From Epiperipatus broadwayi (Eukaryota > Onychophora > Udeonychophora > Euonychophora > Peripatidae): 64,000 nucleotides of DNA. The position numbers and the translations under genes were made by a program. The notes beneath the pieces are model-generated. The model was not told the DNA's origin. It did not search any database and saw only the letters and a program-made list of their open reading frames with translations. Each line of letters begins with the position of its first letter. The first letter of the stretch is position 1. The stretch is taken from the NCBI GenBank assembly GCA_028023455.1, contig JAQFVV010000321.1:680001-744000 (forward strand), given 5' to 3'. Shown here piece after piece: positions 23,906 through 35,912 of the stretch.

Positions 23906-24837
23906 GTGACAGCTCAAGCTGTAATAGTGATTTACTGCTTAATGATGCAACATAAGCTTTATTAATATTTGTGATCATTTTTTATGTGTTGCCAAATACG
24001 GAATATGCATTTTGAGGGGTTATTAAAATAACTACAGAGTTTTATTTTAAAAAAAAATAATTTTAAAACCTTTCTATGATAAAAGTTGCAGTAATAATGT
24101 CATGTTTTCTAGAAGTCAGTTTGCAAACTGAATCTGCATCATATTTGTTTTTTACATTGTGATAAAATTGTTAATAATAATAATTAAGTTCATATGCATA
24201 TATCTGTATGTCTTTATTCATATAATTAATATAGCTTGGCCCATATGGTGAGCTTCCACTATAGCTTTCTAGATAATATCATGCCATGTATAGCTAACAC
24301 ACTCTGCTTCATGAGCCCTTTACAAAGAATAAAGTTTCTAAAGAAGTTATTTTCTTATAAGAGAAGTAAAACATATTTTGTTGATCAAGAAGTTATGCAT
24401 TTTATTATAATCTTATGAGTATAATCATATGTAAATAGAGCCTCATTTACATATGTTTAATTTTAGTTCATTTTTTATTCATTTTAATGCATGTGCAAAT
24501 GAAGAATTTTTAATATACTTAAAAACAGCATCTTGTTAATAATTATATTAATTTCTGATCTTGACTAAATATTCAATTATTGTTAATAAATCTTTTGGCA
24601 TTTTTGCACTTTCTAGATTATAATGCTTATACAAAATAACAATTTGCATTCACTGTTTGAGATTCTAATAATTTTAACCCTTGTTTAGACACACTCTAGA
24701 TTTGATAATTATTATATAACCTAAGACAGCTAATATAAATGGTTATTTTTATATCTACTAAATACAAGGATCATCAGAATATAATTAAAAGTATTTGTTT
24801 AATAGTGAAGATTGGAAATTATATATATATATATATC
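23906..24837. other. No recognisable feature
   Basis: AT-rich sequence ending in a (TA)n run that abuts the long repeat at 24838. Confidence 0.5.
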
Positions 24838-27512
24838 CACCATACAATGCCTTTATTACCTCGTTGTAACAATTTCCTGATGAGCAGGTTGCAGGAAGGG
24901 ACTATCGATTGGCATTCCCCAATGCAGATGTTAACCCCCCCTACAACAATATTTCCTGCTCATCAGAGGATGTAGCACCATAGAGACTGGAAGCATCTAG
25001 ACATTTCTATGTTTGGTCTTCCAAACAGTGCCACTAGAATTTCATCTCACTACAACCTGACTTACTTAGGTCTAGTTATGCCGGACATAACTCAGGAGGC
25101 ATGAGATTCTCATGAACAAGTGCACTGAATGATGCAATAAAAAATATAGAATTGAACAACTGGATAACTAAAATTAATTTTAGGTAACAACAATTTTATT
25201 TAACAAATTAATTTTCAAGTCCTTCTAATAAAGTTCATTCATATCCATGTGATGACTCATTTTCAGTTCATTTATGAAAAGGTTAGAAGCAGTTTATTGA
25301 TCAATAGTTCATTTACAAGTCATTCTAATAAAGTTCATCCTTCATTTCAAATGAAGGCTCATTTTGATTTATCTTAGGTAAAGAATTCAAAGGGTCTTTT
25401 ATCAAGTAGACATCTACCAATACTGCATGAATATTTTTCAACTCTTTATTCCATATCTGTACATCCTTTTTAGGTAGGTATATAGGTAAGCTGAACTATT
25501 CCAGATCTGTAAGTTTTCTATAATTCAGTCTAGTATCAATGTACATTGGTGCTCATAAGTTTCATTATTTTCTTTGTATACAATCGAGATGCATGTAAGC
25601 ATTTGTAATTTTTATAGTACCTCATTATTTAATTTAATTTATCAAAACAGGTCATGTGAACAATTCTTGGTTTGTGGACTATTCATAGTCCAGTCAGTGT
25701 AAATATGCATCTATGTGAATAAATTTCATTACTTTCTTCACATAATACCAATATGCAGGTAAGCATTTATAATCCATATAGTCTTTCATTATTTTATTTA
25801 TATACCATCGAGATGCCTGTAAGCATTTGTAATTTTTATTTAGTGATATAGCATAACCGCTATTATTTGGTCTGCCATAAATGTATATTTCTTCATATAA
25901 GTTGATCAGCAGCTGCATTTATTTATTAGCCAATTAGTGATATGTAATAGCTCAGTATTTCTGGATCTTCTGAGTATACTTATTTGTAAATCAATAATAT
26001 CAATCATTATAAGTATTTGTTTTTTGAGTTTATTTCAATTCAAATGTATCTGTAGATGAGAAGTCAATCCTTATTAAAAATGCATTTTGATTATAGGTAT
26101 TTTAGTATTTATAATTATCTTTAATAAAACGCATTTCCATAGCTTAATTTATTCATAATTTTCTTTTTTTTCTTTTTAAGAAAGGTGTTTTGTTTTATCT
26201 TTTATAAACACATATAAATATTGAATAAAATGCCTTTTGATTATTGACATTTGAGACATCTAGTATTCATGATTTATTATTAATAAAACGTATTTTTATG
26301 TAGCTAACTTTATTCATAAATTTCTTTTTTTTTTAGAAAAATGTTTTGTTTGGTCTTTTATAAACACATATAGTATTGATTAAAATGCCCTTTGATTATT
26401 GACATTTAAGACATCTAGTATTTACAATTTATTACTAATAAAACTTATTTATTTTTACATAGCTAAATTTATTCATAAATTTCTTTTTTTTAAGATGTTT
26501 TGTTTGGTCTTTTATAAACATATATAAATATTAAATAAAATGCCTTTTGATTATCAACATTTAAGACATCTAGTATTTACAATTTATTATTAATAAAACA
26601 TATTTTTACATAGCTAAATTTATTCATAAATTTTTTTTTAAAGAAAGATGTTTTGTTTTGTCTTCTATAAACACATATTAGTATTGATTAGAATTGTTAC
26701 CTTCATTTTTTTATCCAGTCTGTTCTATCAAAAATGGGTCACTTTATTTAAGCTGAATGGCATTATCCACTTTCATGATGTTTACCCAGGCAACTCTTGG
26801 AGTACCATTGGCTTTGGGATGAAGAAAAGAAACTGTTATTGCCTAGCTTTCCATCATTATTATTTTCTTATTAATGTTTTCTTTTTTCATCATTAACAAT
26901 GGTTCTTTCTGCTCTTAAAAATCTTTTTTCAAATTCTTATCTTCTTTAAAATATACCTTTAAAATATCTCTACAAAATATCTTTGAAAAACTCTTTGAAA
27001 AAAACTGCTGTGGACTTCCAACTCATCTATTTATATTCTGATCTTTGGATTGATTAAGCAGCTCAGCCCACTGTATCTTATTTGTTGCACAGCTTCATTT
27101 AAGCCTGAGTGCTTTTTTCTTCATAAGGATTGGATAATACTTTTTGCAGGACAGATAATGAATCAGGAGGATTAAACCATGTGTTCCAATTTATTAAGAC
27201 TGCCTCAAGCTATTATCACACTTTATATGACAACATCATTCCAAAAATTAAAATGTAATATTTTTAATAAATGCCAGCTTTAAATAAATACAAGTGATAT
27301 ATTTAAATGAAATCAATAATGAAGGTTTCACTTTATTTTTTTTTCAGTTATAGAAAATAATGATTTTCTTGTAAAGTCATAAACTAAACTTTTTGCTATA
27401 TTTTTCTAGAAAAAATATAAGATTGACTTTTTTATACATTAGCCATTTTTTAAGGTGGGAGGGTAAATAGCTCTTAGAATAAATACACATGTGAAACAGT
27501 GTTCCTGTTTCA
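24838..27512 (-). repeat. Long terminal repeat, copy A (3' on the minus strand)
   Basis: Copy of the long repeat, about 300 bp longer than copy B because it has about two extra units of an internal ~155-bp tandem repeat (26160-26640). It starts CACCATACAATG after a (TA)n run and ends CTGTTTCA at 27512. Confidence 0.7.
26160..26640. repeat. ~155-bp tandem repeat inside long repeat A
   Basis: Three near-identical units (TTTTGTTT(T/G)(A/G)TCTTTTATAAAC ... GACATCTAGTATT ... TTTATTCATAAATTT) plus partial flanking units. Copy B has one full unit plus partials at 30295-30520. Confidence 0.75.
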
Positions 27513-27515
27513 TTA

Positions 27516-27524
27516 CCCCCCACC
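27516..27524 (-). promoter_or_regulatory. Candidate polypurine tract
   Basis: Reads GGTGGGGGG on the minus strand, four bases before the start of long repeat A. This is the position expected for the plus-strand primer of an LTR retrotransposon. Confidence 0.4.
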
Positions 27525-27579
27525 AAGTTTTGGAATAAAATTGTCTGGAAGTATGATTTTATTCCGCATATTATACATG

Positions 27580-27858
27580 TCATTTCTCTTTACTAGTTTT
27601 AGGTTTGCTGATGGAATAGGTAAGATTAGCTAGATGGTGAATACATGAACTGTAGCCTCCAATGCTAGAGTAAGTAGATGGCCAAGCACAAACTACCAGT
27701 ATACACTGCCTTATAATGTCATGAAAAAATATCTCATTTTTAAGCACTACCTCTTTTGTACCTAGAAGGATCATCCACAAAGAGTAGGAGCCAGAGAAAA
27801 ACAATTTGGCACTCAGCCAACCCTGCTCAACTTCTGTGAGTCTTAAGGGCTTATTCAT
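27580..27858 (-). CDS. Unrecognised 92-residue frame next to the polypurine tract
   Basis: The frame begins MNKPLRLTEVEQGW and ends SISKPKTSKEK. It has two moderately hydrophobic stretches (LFFSGSYSLWMILLG and CILVVCAWPSTYS). It lies at the 3' end of the internal region of the proposed LTR element. I recognise no family, and it may be the remnant of a longer frame or chance. Confidence 0.2.
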   Translation of the reverse strand: MNKPLRLTEVEQGWLSAKLFFSGSYSLWMILLGTKEVVLKNEIFFHDIIRQCILVVCAWPSTYSSIGGYSSCIHHLANLTYSISKPKTSKEK

Positions 27859-28097
27859 TTGATCTATTTATGAGACCAAGGCCTATTCATGAGGCCTATA
27901 TATGCACACTATTGGACTACTCTAGGAGCTCAACATCCAGGTCTGGATAGTGCTGAGCATATACTTCAGAGCATCATAACACAATGCATCCAAGCAGTCC
28001 TGCTCAATCATCCACCCATCTCAACATGAAAAACACAAATTCATGCATCACTACATCCAACTCACAAACTTCTTCCATCATCTATCTCTATAAAGGG

Positions 28098-28636
28098 TCA
28101 TAACAGCCTTGTGTTGAAAGTTCCCTTTTCTTTTCCTGCTTCTATTACCATAAATGTATTATTTTGGCTTTCAGTTATTTCTCTGATTTTCTCTTTCAAT
28201 TCTTTTTTGTCTTTTTCTCTCTGTTTTCTCTGTTCTTTTTTATATTTCTCTTTTCTTGTTGTCTTCTTCTCTCTGTTCCTCTCTTTTCTTGTTGTCTTCT
28301 CTCTGTTCATCTCTTTTATTGTTGTCTTCTTCTCTGTGTTCACTATGTTCTTTTTTATCTTCCTCTCTTGTTGTCTTCTTCTTTTTCTTCATCTCTTTTC
28401 TTATCTTCTTCTCTTTCTTTATCTCTTTTCTTGTTATCTTCTTCTCTGTGTTCCTCTCTTTTCTTGTTAACTTCTTTTATCATTTCCATTAACTGGGCTA
28501 ACATGGATGTCTTCCCTGTTTTCTGTAACTGCTTTTCATCATTTGCTTTGACTTCTTGTTTATTTTCTTCCTCAGAAAGATTTTCTATACTTTCTATATT
28601 CATCATATTTTTTGTTTTTGATCTGGTTATCATCAA
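28098..28636 (-). pseudogene. Gag-like coiled-coil protein relic
   Basis: The frame opens MMITRSKTKN at 28636. It then becomes a highly charged, glutamate/lysine/arginine-rich coil with repeats of the type EEDNKKRDEQR, encoded by a ~33-bp minisatellite. It is split by a stop near 28355 and continues in shifted frames to about 28098. An MxTRSK-type start followed by a coiled coil is often seen in retrotransposon gag proteins. No zinc knuckle or capsid motif is visible. Its position just inside long repeat B suits a gag gene, but the identification is an inference. Confidence 0.45.
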
Positions 28637-28968
28637 TATTTTTTTAAAATTTTATTTGTATTTTTTATTTCGATTTTGATAAGCTTCTCTCTCCATCCAT
28701 ACCATGATTTAACTCCAAGTCTTCATTATGCCTGTTTTATTCTTTATCTACCATTTATGCCATTCAATTTTATGTTCTTTTTCATTTTTCCACACTTTTT
28801 GAATAAATCACATCACTGCATCATATGCACTGTTCACACCACAGAATCATGATCTGCTTATGCCTTTTCCATTTCTTCTCTTTCTTATTACTCATTTCTA
28901 GCTGTCTTATGCCTATGGATAGGCTAGTTAGAAAATGCCTCACAGTAGGGCAACAAATGTAACCAGAT

Positions 28969-31336
28969 CACCCTACAATCCCTTTATTACCTTGGTTGTA
29001 ACAATTTCCCGATGAGCATGTTTCAGGAAAGGACTATCGATTGGCATTCCCCAATGCAGATGTTAACCCCCCTACAACAATATTTCCTGCTCATCAGAGG
29101 ATGTAGCACCATAGAAACTGGAAGCATCTAGACATTTCTATGTTTGGTTTTCCAAACAGCACCACTAGAGTTTCATCTCACTACAACCTGACTTATTTAG
29201 GTCTAGTTATGCCAGACATAGCTTAGGAGGCCTGATATTCTCATGAACAAGTGCACTGAATGATGAGTGATGCAATAAAAAATATAGAATTGAATAACTG
29301 GATAACTAAAATTAATTTTAGGTAACAATTTTATTTAACAAATTAATTTTCAAGTCCTTCTAATAAAGTTCATTCATATCCATGTGATGATTCATTTTCA
29401 GTCCATTTATGAAAAGGTTAGAAGCAGTTTATTGATCAATAGTTCATTAACATGTCATTCTAATAAAGTTCATCCTTCATTTCAAATGAAGCCTCATTTT
29501 GATTTATCTTAGGTAAAGAATTCAAAGGGTCTTTTATCAAGTAGACATCTACCAATACTGCATGAATATTTTTCAACTCTTTATTCCATATCTGTACATC
29601 CTTTTTAGGTAGGTAAATAGGTAAGCTGAACTATTCCAGATCTGTAAGGTTTCTATAATTCAGTCAAGTATCAATGTACATTGGTGCTCATAAGTTTCAT
29701 TATTTTTTTTGTATACAATCGAGACGCATGTAAGCATTTGTAATTTTTATAGTACTTTATTATTTGATTTAATTTATTAAAACAGGTAATGTGAACAATT
29801 CTTGGTTTGTGGACTATTCATAGTCCAGTCAGTGTAAATGTGCATCTATGTGCATAAGTTTTATTAATTTCTTCACATAATACCAATATGCAGGTAAGCA
29901 TTTATAATCCATATAGTCTTTCATTATTTTATTTATATACCATCGAGATGCCTGTATTTGTAATTTTTATTTAGTGATATAGCATAACCACTATTATTTG
30001 GTCTGCCACAGATGTATATTTCTTCATATAAGTTAATCAGCAGCTGCATTTATTTTTTAGCCAGTTAGAGTTATATGTAATAGCTCAGTATTTCTGGCTC
30101 TTCTAAGTATACTTATTTGTAAATCAATAATATCAATCATTATAAGTATTCGTTTTTTATTTAGTTTATTTCAATTCAAATGTATCTGTAGATGAGAAGT
30201 TAATCCTTATTAAATATGCATTTTGATTATAGGTATTTTAGTATTTATAATTTATCCTTAATAAGACATATTTCAATAGCTAAATTTATTCATAATTTTC
30301 TTTTTTTTTTCTTTTTAAGAAAGATGTTTTGTTTTATCTTTTATAAACACATATAAATATTGAATAAAATGCCTTTTGATTATCGACATTCGAGACATCT
30401 AGTATTCACGATTTATTATTAATAAAACATATTTTTACATAGCTAACTTTATTCATAAATTTCTTTTTTTTTAAGAAAGATGTTTTGTTTGGTCTTTTAT
30501 AAACACGTATAAGTATTGATTAAAATTATTACCTTCATTTTTTTATCCAGTCTGTTCCATCAAAAAGGGGTCCCTTTATTTAAGCTGAATGGCATTATCC
30601 ACTTTCATGATGTTTACCCAGGCAAATCTTGGAGTACCTTGGCTTTTGGATGAAGAAAAGAAGCTGTTATTGCCTAGCCTTCCATCATTATTATTTCCTT
30701 ATTAATGTTTTCTTTTTTCATCATTAACAGTGGTTCTTTCTGCTCTTAAAAATATTTTTTCAAATTAAATTCTTATCTTCTTTAAAATCTACCTTAAAAA
30801 TATTTCTACAAAATCTCTTTGAAAAAGAACTACTGTGGACTTCCAACTCATTTATTTATATTCTGATCTTTGGATTGATTAAGCGGCTAAGCCCACTGTA
30901 TCTTATTTGTTGCACAGCTTTCATTTAAGCCTGAGTGTTTTTCTCTTCATAAGGATTGGATACTTTTCGCAGGACAGATAATGAACCAGGAGAATTAAGC
31001 CATGTTTTCCAATTTATTAAGACTGCCTCAAGCTATTATCACACTTTATATGACAACATCATTCCAAAAATTAAAATGTAATATTCTTAATAAATGCCAG
31101 CTTTAAATAAATACAAGTGATATATTTAAATGAAATCAATAATGAAGGTTTCACTTTATTTTTTTTTTCAGTTATAGAAAATAATGATTTTCTTGTAAAG
31201 TCATAAACTAAACTTTTTGCTATATTTTTCTAGAAAAAATATAAGATCGACTTTTTTATACATTTGCTGTTTTTTAAGGTGGGAGGGTAAATAGCTCTTA
31301 GAATAAATACACATGTGAAACAGCATTCTTGTTTTA
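28969..31336 (-). repeat. Long terminal repeat, copy B (5' on the minus strand)
   Basis: Direct repeat of 24838-27512 with the same order of blocks (GGGACTATCGATTGGCATT-like, ACTATTCATAGTCCAGTCAG, GAATGGCATTATCCACTTTC). It is shorter by about two ~155-bp units. Its right edge meets a (TA)n run at 31338. Confidence 0.7.
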
Positions 31337-32345
31337 ATATATATATATATATTTCATTTTATCTACATATGAGAGTAGTATTTTAAATATGTGTATTTTT
31401 GGTGACATTAAAATTTACAAAGATATATGGATGATGTTTTTGTTTGTGGAAATACTAATAGTATAAATTTGCTTATAGAGGAATTAAATAAGTTAAATGG
31501 CTTGAAATGGACTATTGAAAAAGAACAGGACAATAAGATTAACTATTTATATTTAATGATCACAAGAGATAACAGTATATTAAATTATAAACTAATAATT
31601 AAGCCACTGCAAAAAAGAGGATATATAAATTGTAAATCAAAAGTACCAATGATGCATAAGATGGCAAGTTTTAAATCTTTTTTGTTTCAGAATGAAAAAT
31701 TATGTCGTTACCAAAGTGATAAACTAAAAAATATTGAGATATTTGCCAAGGAATTGATTAATGTCGGTTATAAAATGGAACAAATAAACAATACTTTATG
31801 TCAATTTAAAAAAAAATATGATAATTTAAAAGAAATGAAGATTAATAATAAAAAATGGATATCTATTCCATTTATTTCAAATCCACAAATAAAATTTTTT
31901 AAGGATTTATATAAGAATGTGTTTAATGTTTCATTCTACGTTCTAAACAATAGTAATAAATTAGTCAATAATTCGAAGGATGTTATACCTGTCAAGCAAA
32001 AAAGTAATGTCATATATCAAATTATTTGTGATTGTATGCTATCATATATAGGTGAATCTAGGTGCAGTATTGAGAAAAGATTGAAGGAACATGAATTATT
32101 ATATAAGCGTGTAAAAAATAAAAATAATGGTGATTTAATATCTTCTTCAGTTTTCTTTGATCACGAAAAAAACACGTAAATATAAATTTAAATTTAATTT
32201 TGAAAATGTGAAAATTCTTCATGAAGAGAGAAACCATAGTAAAAGAAAAATTAAAAAGGCAATTTTTATAAACAGAAATAAAATGCATTTAATAAATCGA
32301 CAAGCTTCTAATATTAAAATACGAGATTTGTGGAATTTGAATTGA
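31337..32345 (+). pseudogene. 5'-truncated Penelope-like element: RT thumb, linker and GIY-YIG endonuclease
   Basis: The frame enters at the reverse transcriptase catalytic motif, RYMDDVFVCGN (31421-31453), so the palm before it is missing. It continues through the thumb (NKINYLYLMITRD, GYINCKSKVPMMHKMASFKSFL) and a linker to the GIY-YIG nuclease (NVIYQIICDCMLSYIGESRCSIEKRLKEHE). A one-base shift near 32165 ends the frame at 32177. The C terminus continues in another frame to DLWNLN near 32342. It inserted beside (TA)n at 31338. It differs from the 7076-8071 PLE and is a separate lineage. Confidence 0.9.
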
Positions 32346-32521
32346 TGACATTTGCTTCTGCTTTTGGTTTTTGAATTTAATGGCAGTTGAGGCAGGTTAG
32401 AAAGTAACCGAAAGTACTTCTGCGGATTTTAAGATTGTTTGTAATTGTTTATAAATCGTTAAAAATATTATTTCAATTATAATTACAATATTGTTTTTAA
32501 TTAACGGATATTTTATTTATT
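32346..32521. other. PLE 3' flank or unassigned
   Basis: Short region between the PLE frame and a microsatellite. It may be the PLE 3' untranslated tail. Confidence 0.3.
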
Positions 32522-32522
32522 T

Positions 32523-32560
<38 letters not shown>

Positions 32561-32572
32561 CACATATATAAA
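32522..32572. repeat. (TA)n(TG)n microsatellite
   Basis: Compound dinucleotide tract, TA followed by TG, then CACATATATA. Confidence 0.9.
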
Positions 32573-32737
32573 ATGTTCTTTCAGTTTTTCCTATATGTAA
32601 AAACTACCTAAAAGTATGATAATTATTTTGAGGATACATGATATCTACAATAATGAACCAACTAATTCTTGGCTTATTCTTACATAAAGAAAAAGATAAT
32701 ATGAAAAAATATTTAATTCTTTAGTATATATAAATTA

Positions 32738-32940
32738 AAAAAATTACCGGTAAATACAATATTATAGTTTAAATTTTTTTGTAGCACTTTCAATTACGTG
32801 GTAATCCTCGTCAGCTTTAACTGAATTTCAAATTTTTAAAAAATATTTGAAATTAAGTTAAAACTGACGAGGGTTACCATGTAATCAAAAGCGCTACAAA
32901 ACAATTTAAACTATAATATTGTATTTACTGTTAATTTTTT
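32738..32940. repeat. Inverted repeat hairpin with hammerhead-like boxes
   Basis: The ~100-bp arms (32738-32837 and 32842-32940) mirror TAAATACAATATTATAGTTT and GTAGC(G)C blocks. Each arm contains CTGACGAGG, a possible GATTAC/GTAATT hairpin and (G/A)AAA followed by AG(T/C)GCT. This order matches the hammerhead core (CTGANGA, stem II, GAAA, short palindromic stem III). I cannot find a supporting stem I, so the resemblance is weak. Confidence 0.55.
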
Positions 32941-32981
32941 TATTTATTTATATATAGTTTATAGCAGGTATTGTATTTTAC

Positions 32982-33046
<65 letters not shown>
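32982..33046. repeat. (AT)n microsatellite
   Basis: About 65 bp of pure AT repeat abutting the 3' end of the RTE element. Confidence 0.92.
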
Positions 33047-33047
<1 letters not shown>

Positions 33048-33074
33048 TCATAATCATCAACCATTATCAATACA

Positions 33075-34770
33075 CTACAGGATGACGGTCTCTCCAAGTT
33101 CAATCCATCTTTTCTGATCTTTAGCTTTTCTTCTCCACAACACCCCTGTACACTTTCTTATTTCATCTATCCATCTCACATGTGGTCTCTTTCTGGGTCT
33201 TTTACAATCTCTTGGAATCCAGTTTAAAATTTCAATTGTCCATCTATTATCATCTCTTCTAGCAATATGCCCAGCCCAACTCCACTTCAGACTTTTAATT
33301 TTTCCAATGAGGTCAGTAACACCTGTTTGTTCTCTTACCCATACATTGCGTTTTTGATCTCTTCTTGTTACTCTCAACATGCATCTCTCCATACTTCTTT
33401 GAAGTCTCCGTATTGCTTTTCTATTAAGTGTCCAAGTCTCAGATTCATAAGTAAGAACTGGCAAAACATATTTATTAAAAACATTCCTTTTCAAACACAT
33501 AGGCATATTTCCTTTTAGTATCAAGTTATTTCTATCAAAAGCACTACAACTAAGTTTAATTTTATGATTAATTTCAGCCATTATGTTTACATCTATATTA
33601 ATAATCTGACCAAGGTATTTGTAACTGTTAACTTCTTCAAATTTATCATAATCAATCTTTATTTTCATATTTTGAGCAAATCAATTAAACATTACTTTAG
33701 TCTTTTTAACATTTATCTTTAGTCCTACTTCCTACTTTCATCTGATAACTCCTGCAACATTTCCTGTAACTCTAAAGCATTATTTGCAAAAAAAAAAAAA
33801 ACTACATCAACTGCAAAATCTAAATGACTTAAATAATCTCCATTTACTTTCACTCCTTTAGCTTCACATTTTAATCCACAAAATACTTCTTGCAGCACTG
33901 CTGTAAAAAGTTTTGGAGATATGGAGACACCCTGTCTTACACCATTTTCAATGTTGACCTTCCTACTATCATTAGGTAATCTAATTGTTGCTGTTGCATT
34001 TTTATAAATATTCTATACCTTGATGATCCAATGCTTTAATCACTGAAGAAATGTTTATAGAATCAAATGTCTTTTCATAATCTACAAATCCTAAGCATAA
34101 GGGCAACTCATATTCATTTGTCCTTTCTATAACTTCTCTCAATACCTGGATATAATCTACTGTACTAAAATCACTTTTAAATCCAGCTTGTTCTCTTGGT
34201 TGGTGGAAGTCCAGTGTTCTCTGAAGACAAGTTGTAATTATCTTAGCAAAAATTTTGTATTAAACTGATAAAAGACTTATAGGTCTGTAATTTCTAATAT
34301 CTTCTTTATCACCTTTTTAAAATATTAATATTAATACTGCATTCTTCCAATCATCTGTTACATCATTAACATTTAGACATTTGGAATATAACTTTGCTAA
34401 AAAAAATTATATTTCTTCACCTGCTTCTTTTAATATATCAATTATAATTCCATCATTACCTGGAGCCTTCCCTTTCTTTATAAATTTAATTGCATGTCTC
34501 ACTTCCTCATTCAAAATCCTGGGCAATTCAGAAGATATAATAGATATAGGATTACTATATAATTCTTGATAGAAGTCTTCTACACATTTCATGATGTCAT
34601 CTCTCTTTTTAGTAATAATGCCACCTTTTTTTCTTATTGCAGATATAAATTTCCTACCAATACCAAAATGTTGTTTTACACTCTTTAGACTTTTATCCTC
34701 TTCTACAGCTTTCCTTGCTAATTCACAATTATACTTTCTTATATCATTTTCAACTCTTTTCCGCACCATT
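33075..34770 (-). pseudogene. RTE reverse transcriptase and C-terminal region
   Basis: Frame 34769-34407 holds the region before and at the start of the RT (CVEDFYQELYSN, then KKGKAPGNDGIIIDIL). The finger and palm regions at about 33680-34400 are shifted and interrupted. This includes a stretch where the catalytic FADD box has decayed around an A run at about 33790. Frame 33668-33075 holds YKYLGQIIN, FNKYVLPVLTYESETWTL, the conserved MERCMLRVTRRD, KWSWAGHIARRDDNRW and RPHVRWIDEIRK. It keeps the KRNVF segment that the copy at 1-1735 has lost. It synthesises cDNA in an intact element. Here it is dead. Confidence 0.9.
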
Positions 34771-34772
34771 TT

Positions 34773-35054
34773 TCAAAATTCAAGATATTCAATTTTCTTT
34801 AATGCATCATTGTTGTATATACTCATATTCCTTCTTTTCTTCCTAAATTCTCTAGTCTCAGTAGAAATTTTATTAGTCAATTGCTGCTTTTTTCTACCAG
34901 CTATCTTTGTTGCAGTTTTTAAAAGTGTATCAGTTATTTTCCTATTAATTTCATTCAAATCTGAATCATGTTCAAATTCTACTAATACTTGAAACCGATT
35001 TGTAAGTTCTATTTGTAAATTCATTAGAATGTTTTTGAAGAATAGGAATACCAA
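34773..35054 (-). pseudogene. RTE linker between endonuclease and RT
   Basis: 93-residue frame with ETREFRKKRRNMSIYN and a lysine/arginine-rich stretch. It corresponds to the segment joining the endonuclease and the reverse transcriptase in this family. No separate function is known. Confidence 0.7.
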
Positions 35055-35071
35055 CTGTAAATATTATTTTT

Positions 35072-35912
35072 TTAAATAAATTTTTGTCTCTTTAGTTTTG
35101 CATTAACATGTATCTTACATCTTACTAATTGATGATCACTTCCTGTGTTAAATTTATTAAGAACATTACAATCTTGAAATATATATTTTCTGTTAGTCAA
35201 AATATAATCCAATTCTGCCGTATCATCATTTGGATGCTTCCATGTCCATTTCCTTTTAACATTTTTCTCAAAATAAGAATTCATAATATAAAGTTTTTCT
35301 TTTTCTGCAAACTCCACAAGTCTATGTCCTCTCTCATTTCTATTACCATAACCAAAATTACGTACACCATTTTCATCTTTCATTTGTTTACCAATTCTAG
35401 CATTAAAGTCTTCCATAACAATTTTAAAATGTTGTTTACTCTGATCAAAAGCCTTTTGTAGATCCATATAAAAATCTTCTACTACTTCATCACTATGAGA
35501 ACTTGTTGGGGCATAAATCTGAATTATCTCCATTTGGCATCTGCTATTAAGTTGTAAAATTAATCTTGTGACTCTGTCTGATACACCATCAATCTCCACA
35601 ATGATATTCTTCCATTTTTTATTTATAATGAATCCTACTCCACTTGTGTTTCCAATATTTGTGCCTTTCACAATGTCCAATAATGTCCCATTTAATATAA
35701 GATAGTTCTTCATCTAACTCTTTCAATCTTCCTTCACTTGAAAGTGATCTGCAGTTGCAAGTACCTAAATAAAAAGTCATCATCAAATGGCAGCCTGAGT
35801 CTGCAATCAGGGGATTCTTAGCACCCTCTGCCTTTGGCCACCAGCCACTGTCTTAGTTGGTGACTTTACAGTCTCCTGGGAATAAGGGCCATGGTTTATT
35901 TTTGTCTGTCAT
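35072..35912 (-). pseudogene. RTE endonuclease with N-terminal leader
   Basis: Apurinic-like endonuclease that nicks target DNA. Motifs in order: GTCNCRSL (normally TWNVR) at about 35760, KWDIIG, then GVGFIINKKW, IQIYAPT, MEDFNARIG, WTWKHPNDDTAELDYILT and GSDHQLVRCK. The usual GDFN box reads EDFN. About 105 bp around the catalytic glutamate have been deleted compared with the copy at about 4440-4560, joining KWDIIG almost directly to NTSGVGF. An in-frame TAA lies at 35853-35855. The start codon is placed at 35912 because the leader is conserved between copies and runs in frame into the endonuclease. Confidence 0.88.

Larger units (their letters stand above)
24838..31336 (-). mobile_element. 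Probable non-autonomous LTR retrotransposon with ~2.4-2.7-kb terminal repeats
   Basis: Two long direct repeats, 24838-27512 and 28969-31336, flank a 1.46-kb internal segment. They align almost end to end, at well over 90 percent identity by eye. On the minus strand the internal part starts after the 28969-31336 copy. It carries a gag-like coiled-coil frame and ends in a purine-rich GGTGGGGGG immediately before the other repeat, where a polypurine tract is expected. A TGG near 28963-28965, three bases from the repeat, could begin a primer-binding site. No protease, reverse transcriptase or integrase is present. The repeat ends are not a clean TG...CA, so a segmental duplication remains an alternative. 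Confidence 0.6.

Noticed and set aside
28111-28679. Plus-strand phenylalanine/serine/leucine-rich frames of up to 171 codons
   Set aside because: They are the complement of the purine-rich, gag-like coiled-coil frame on the minus strand, and low complexity explains them.
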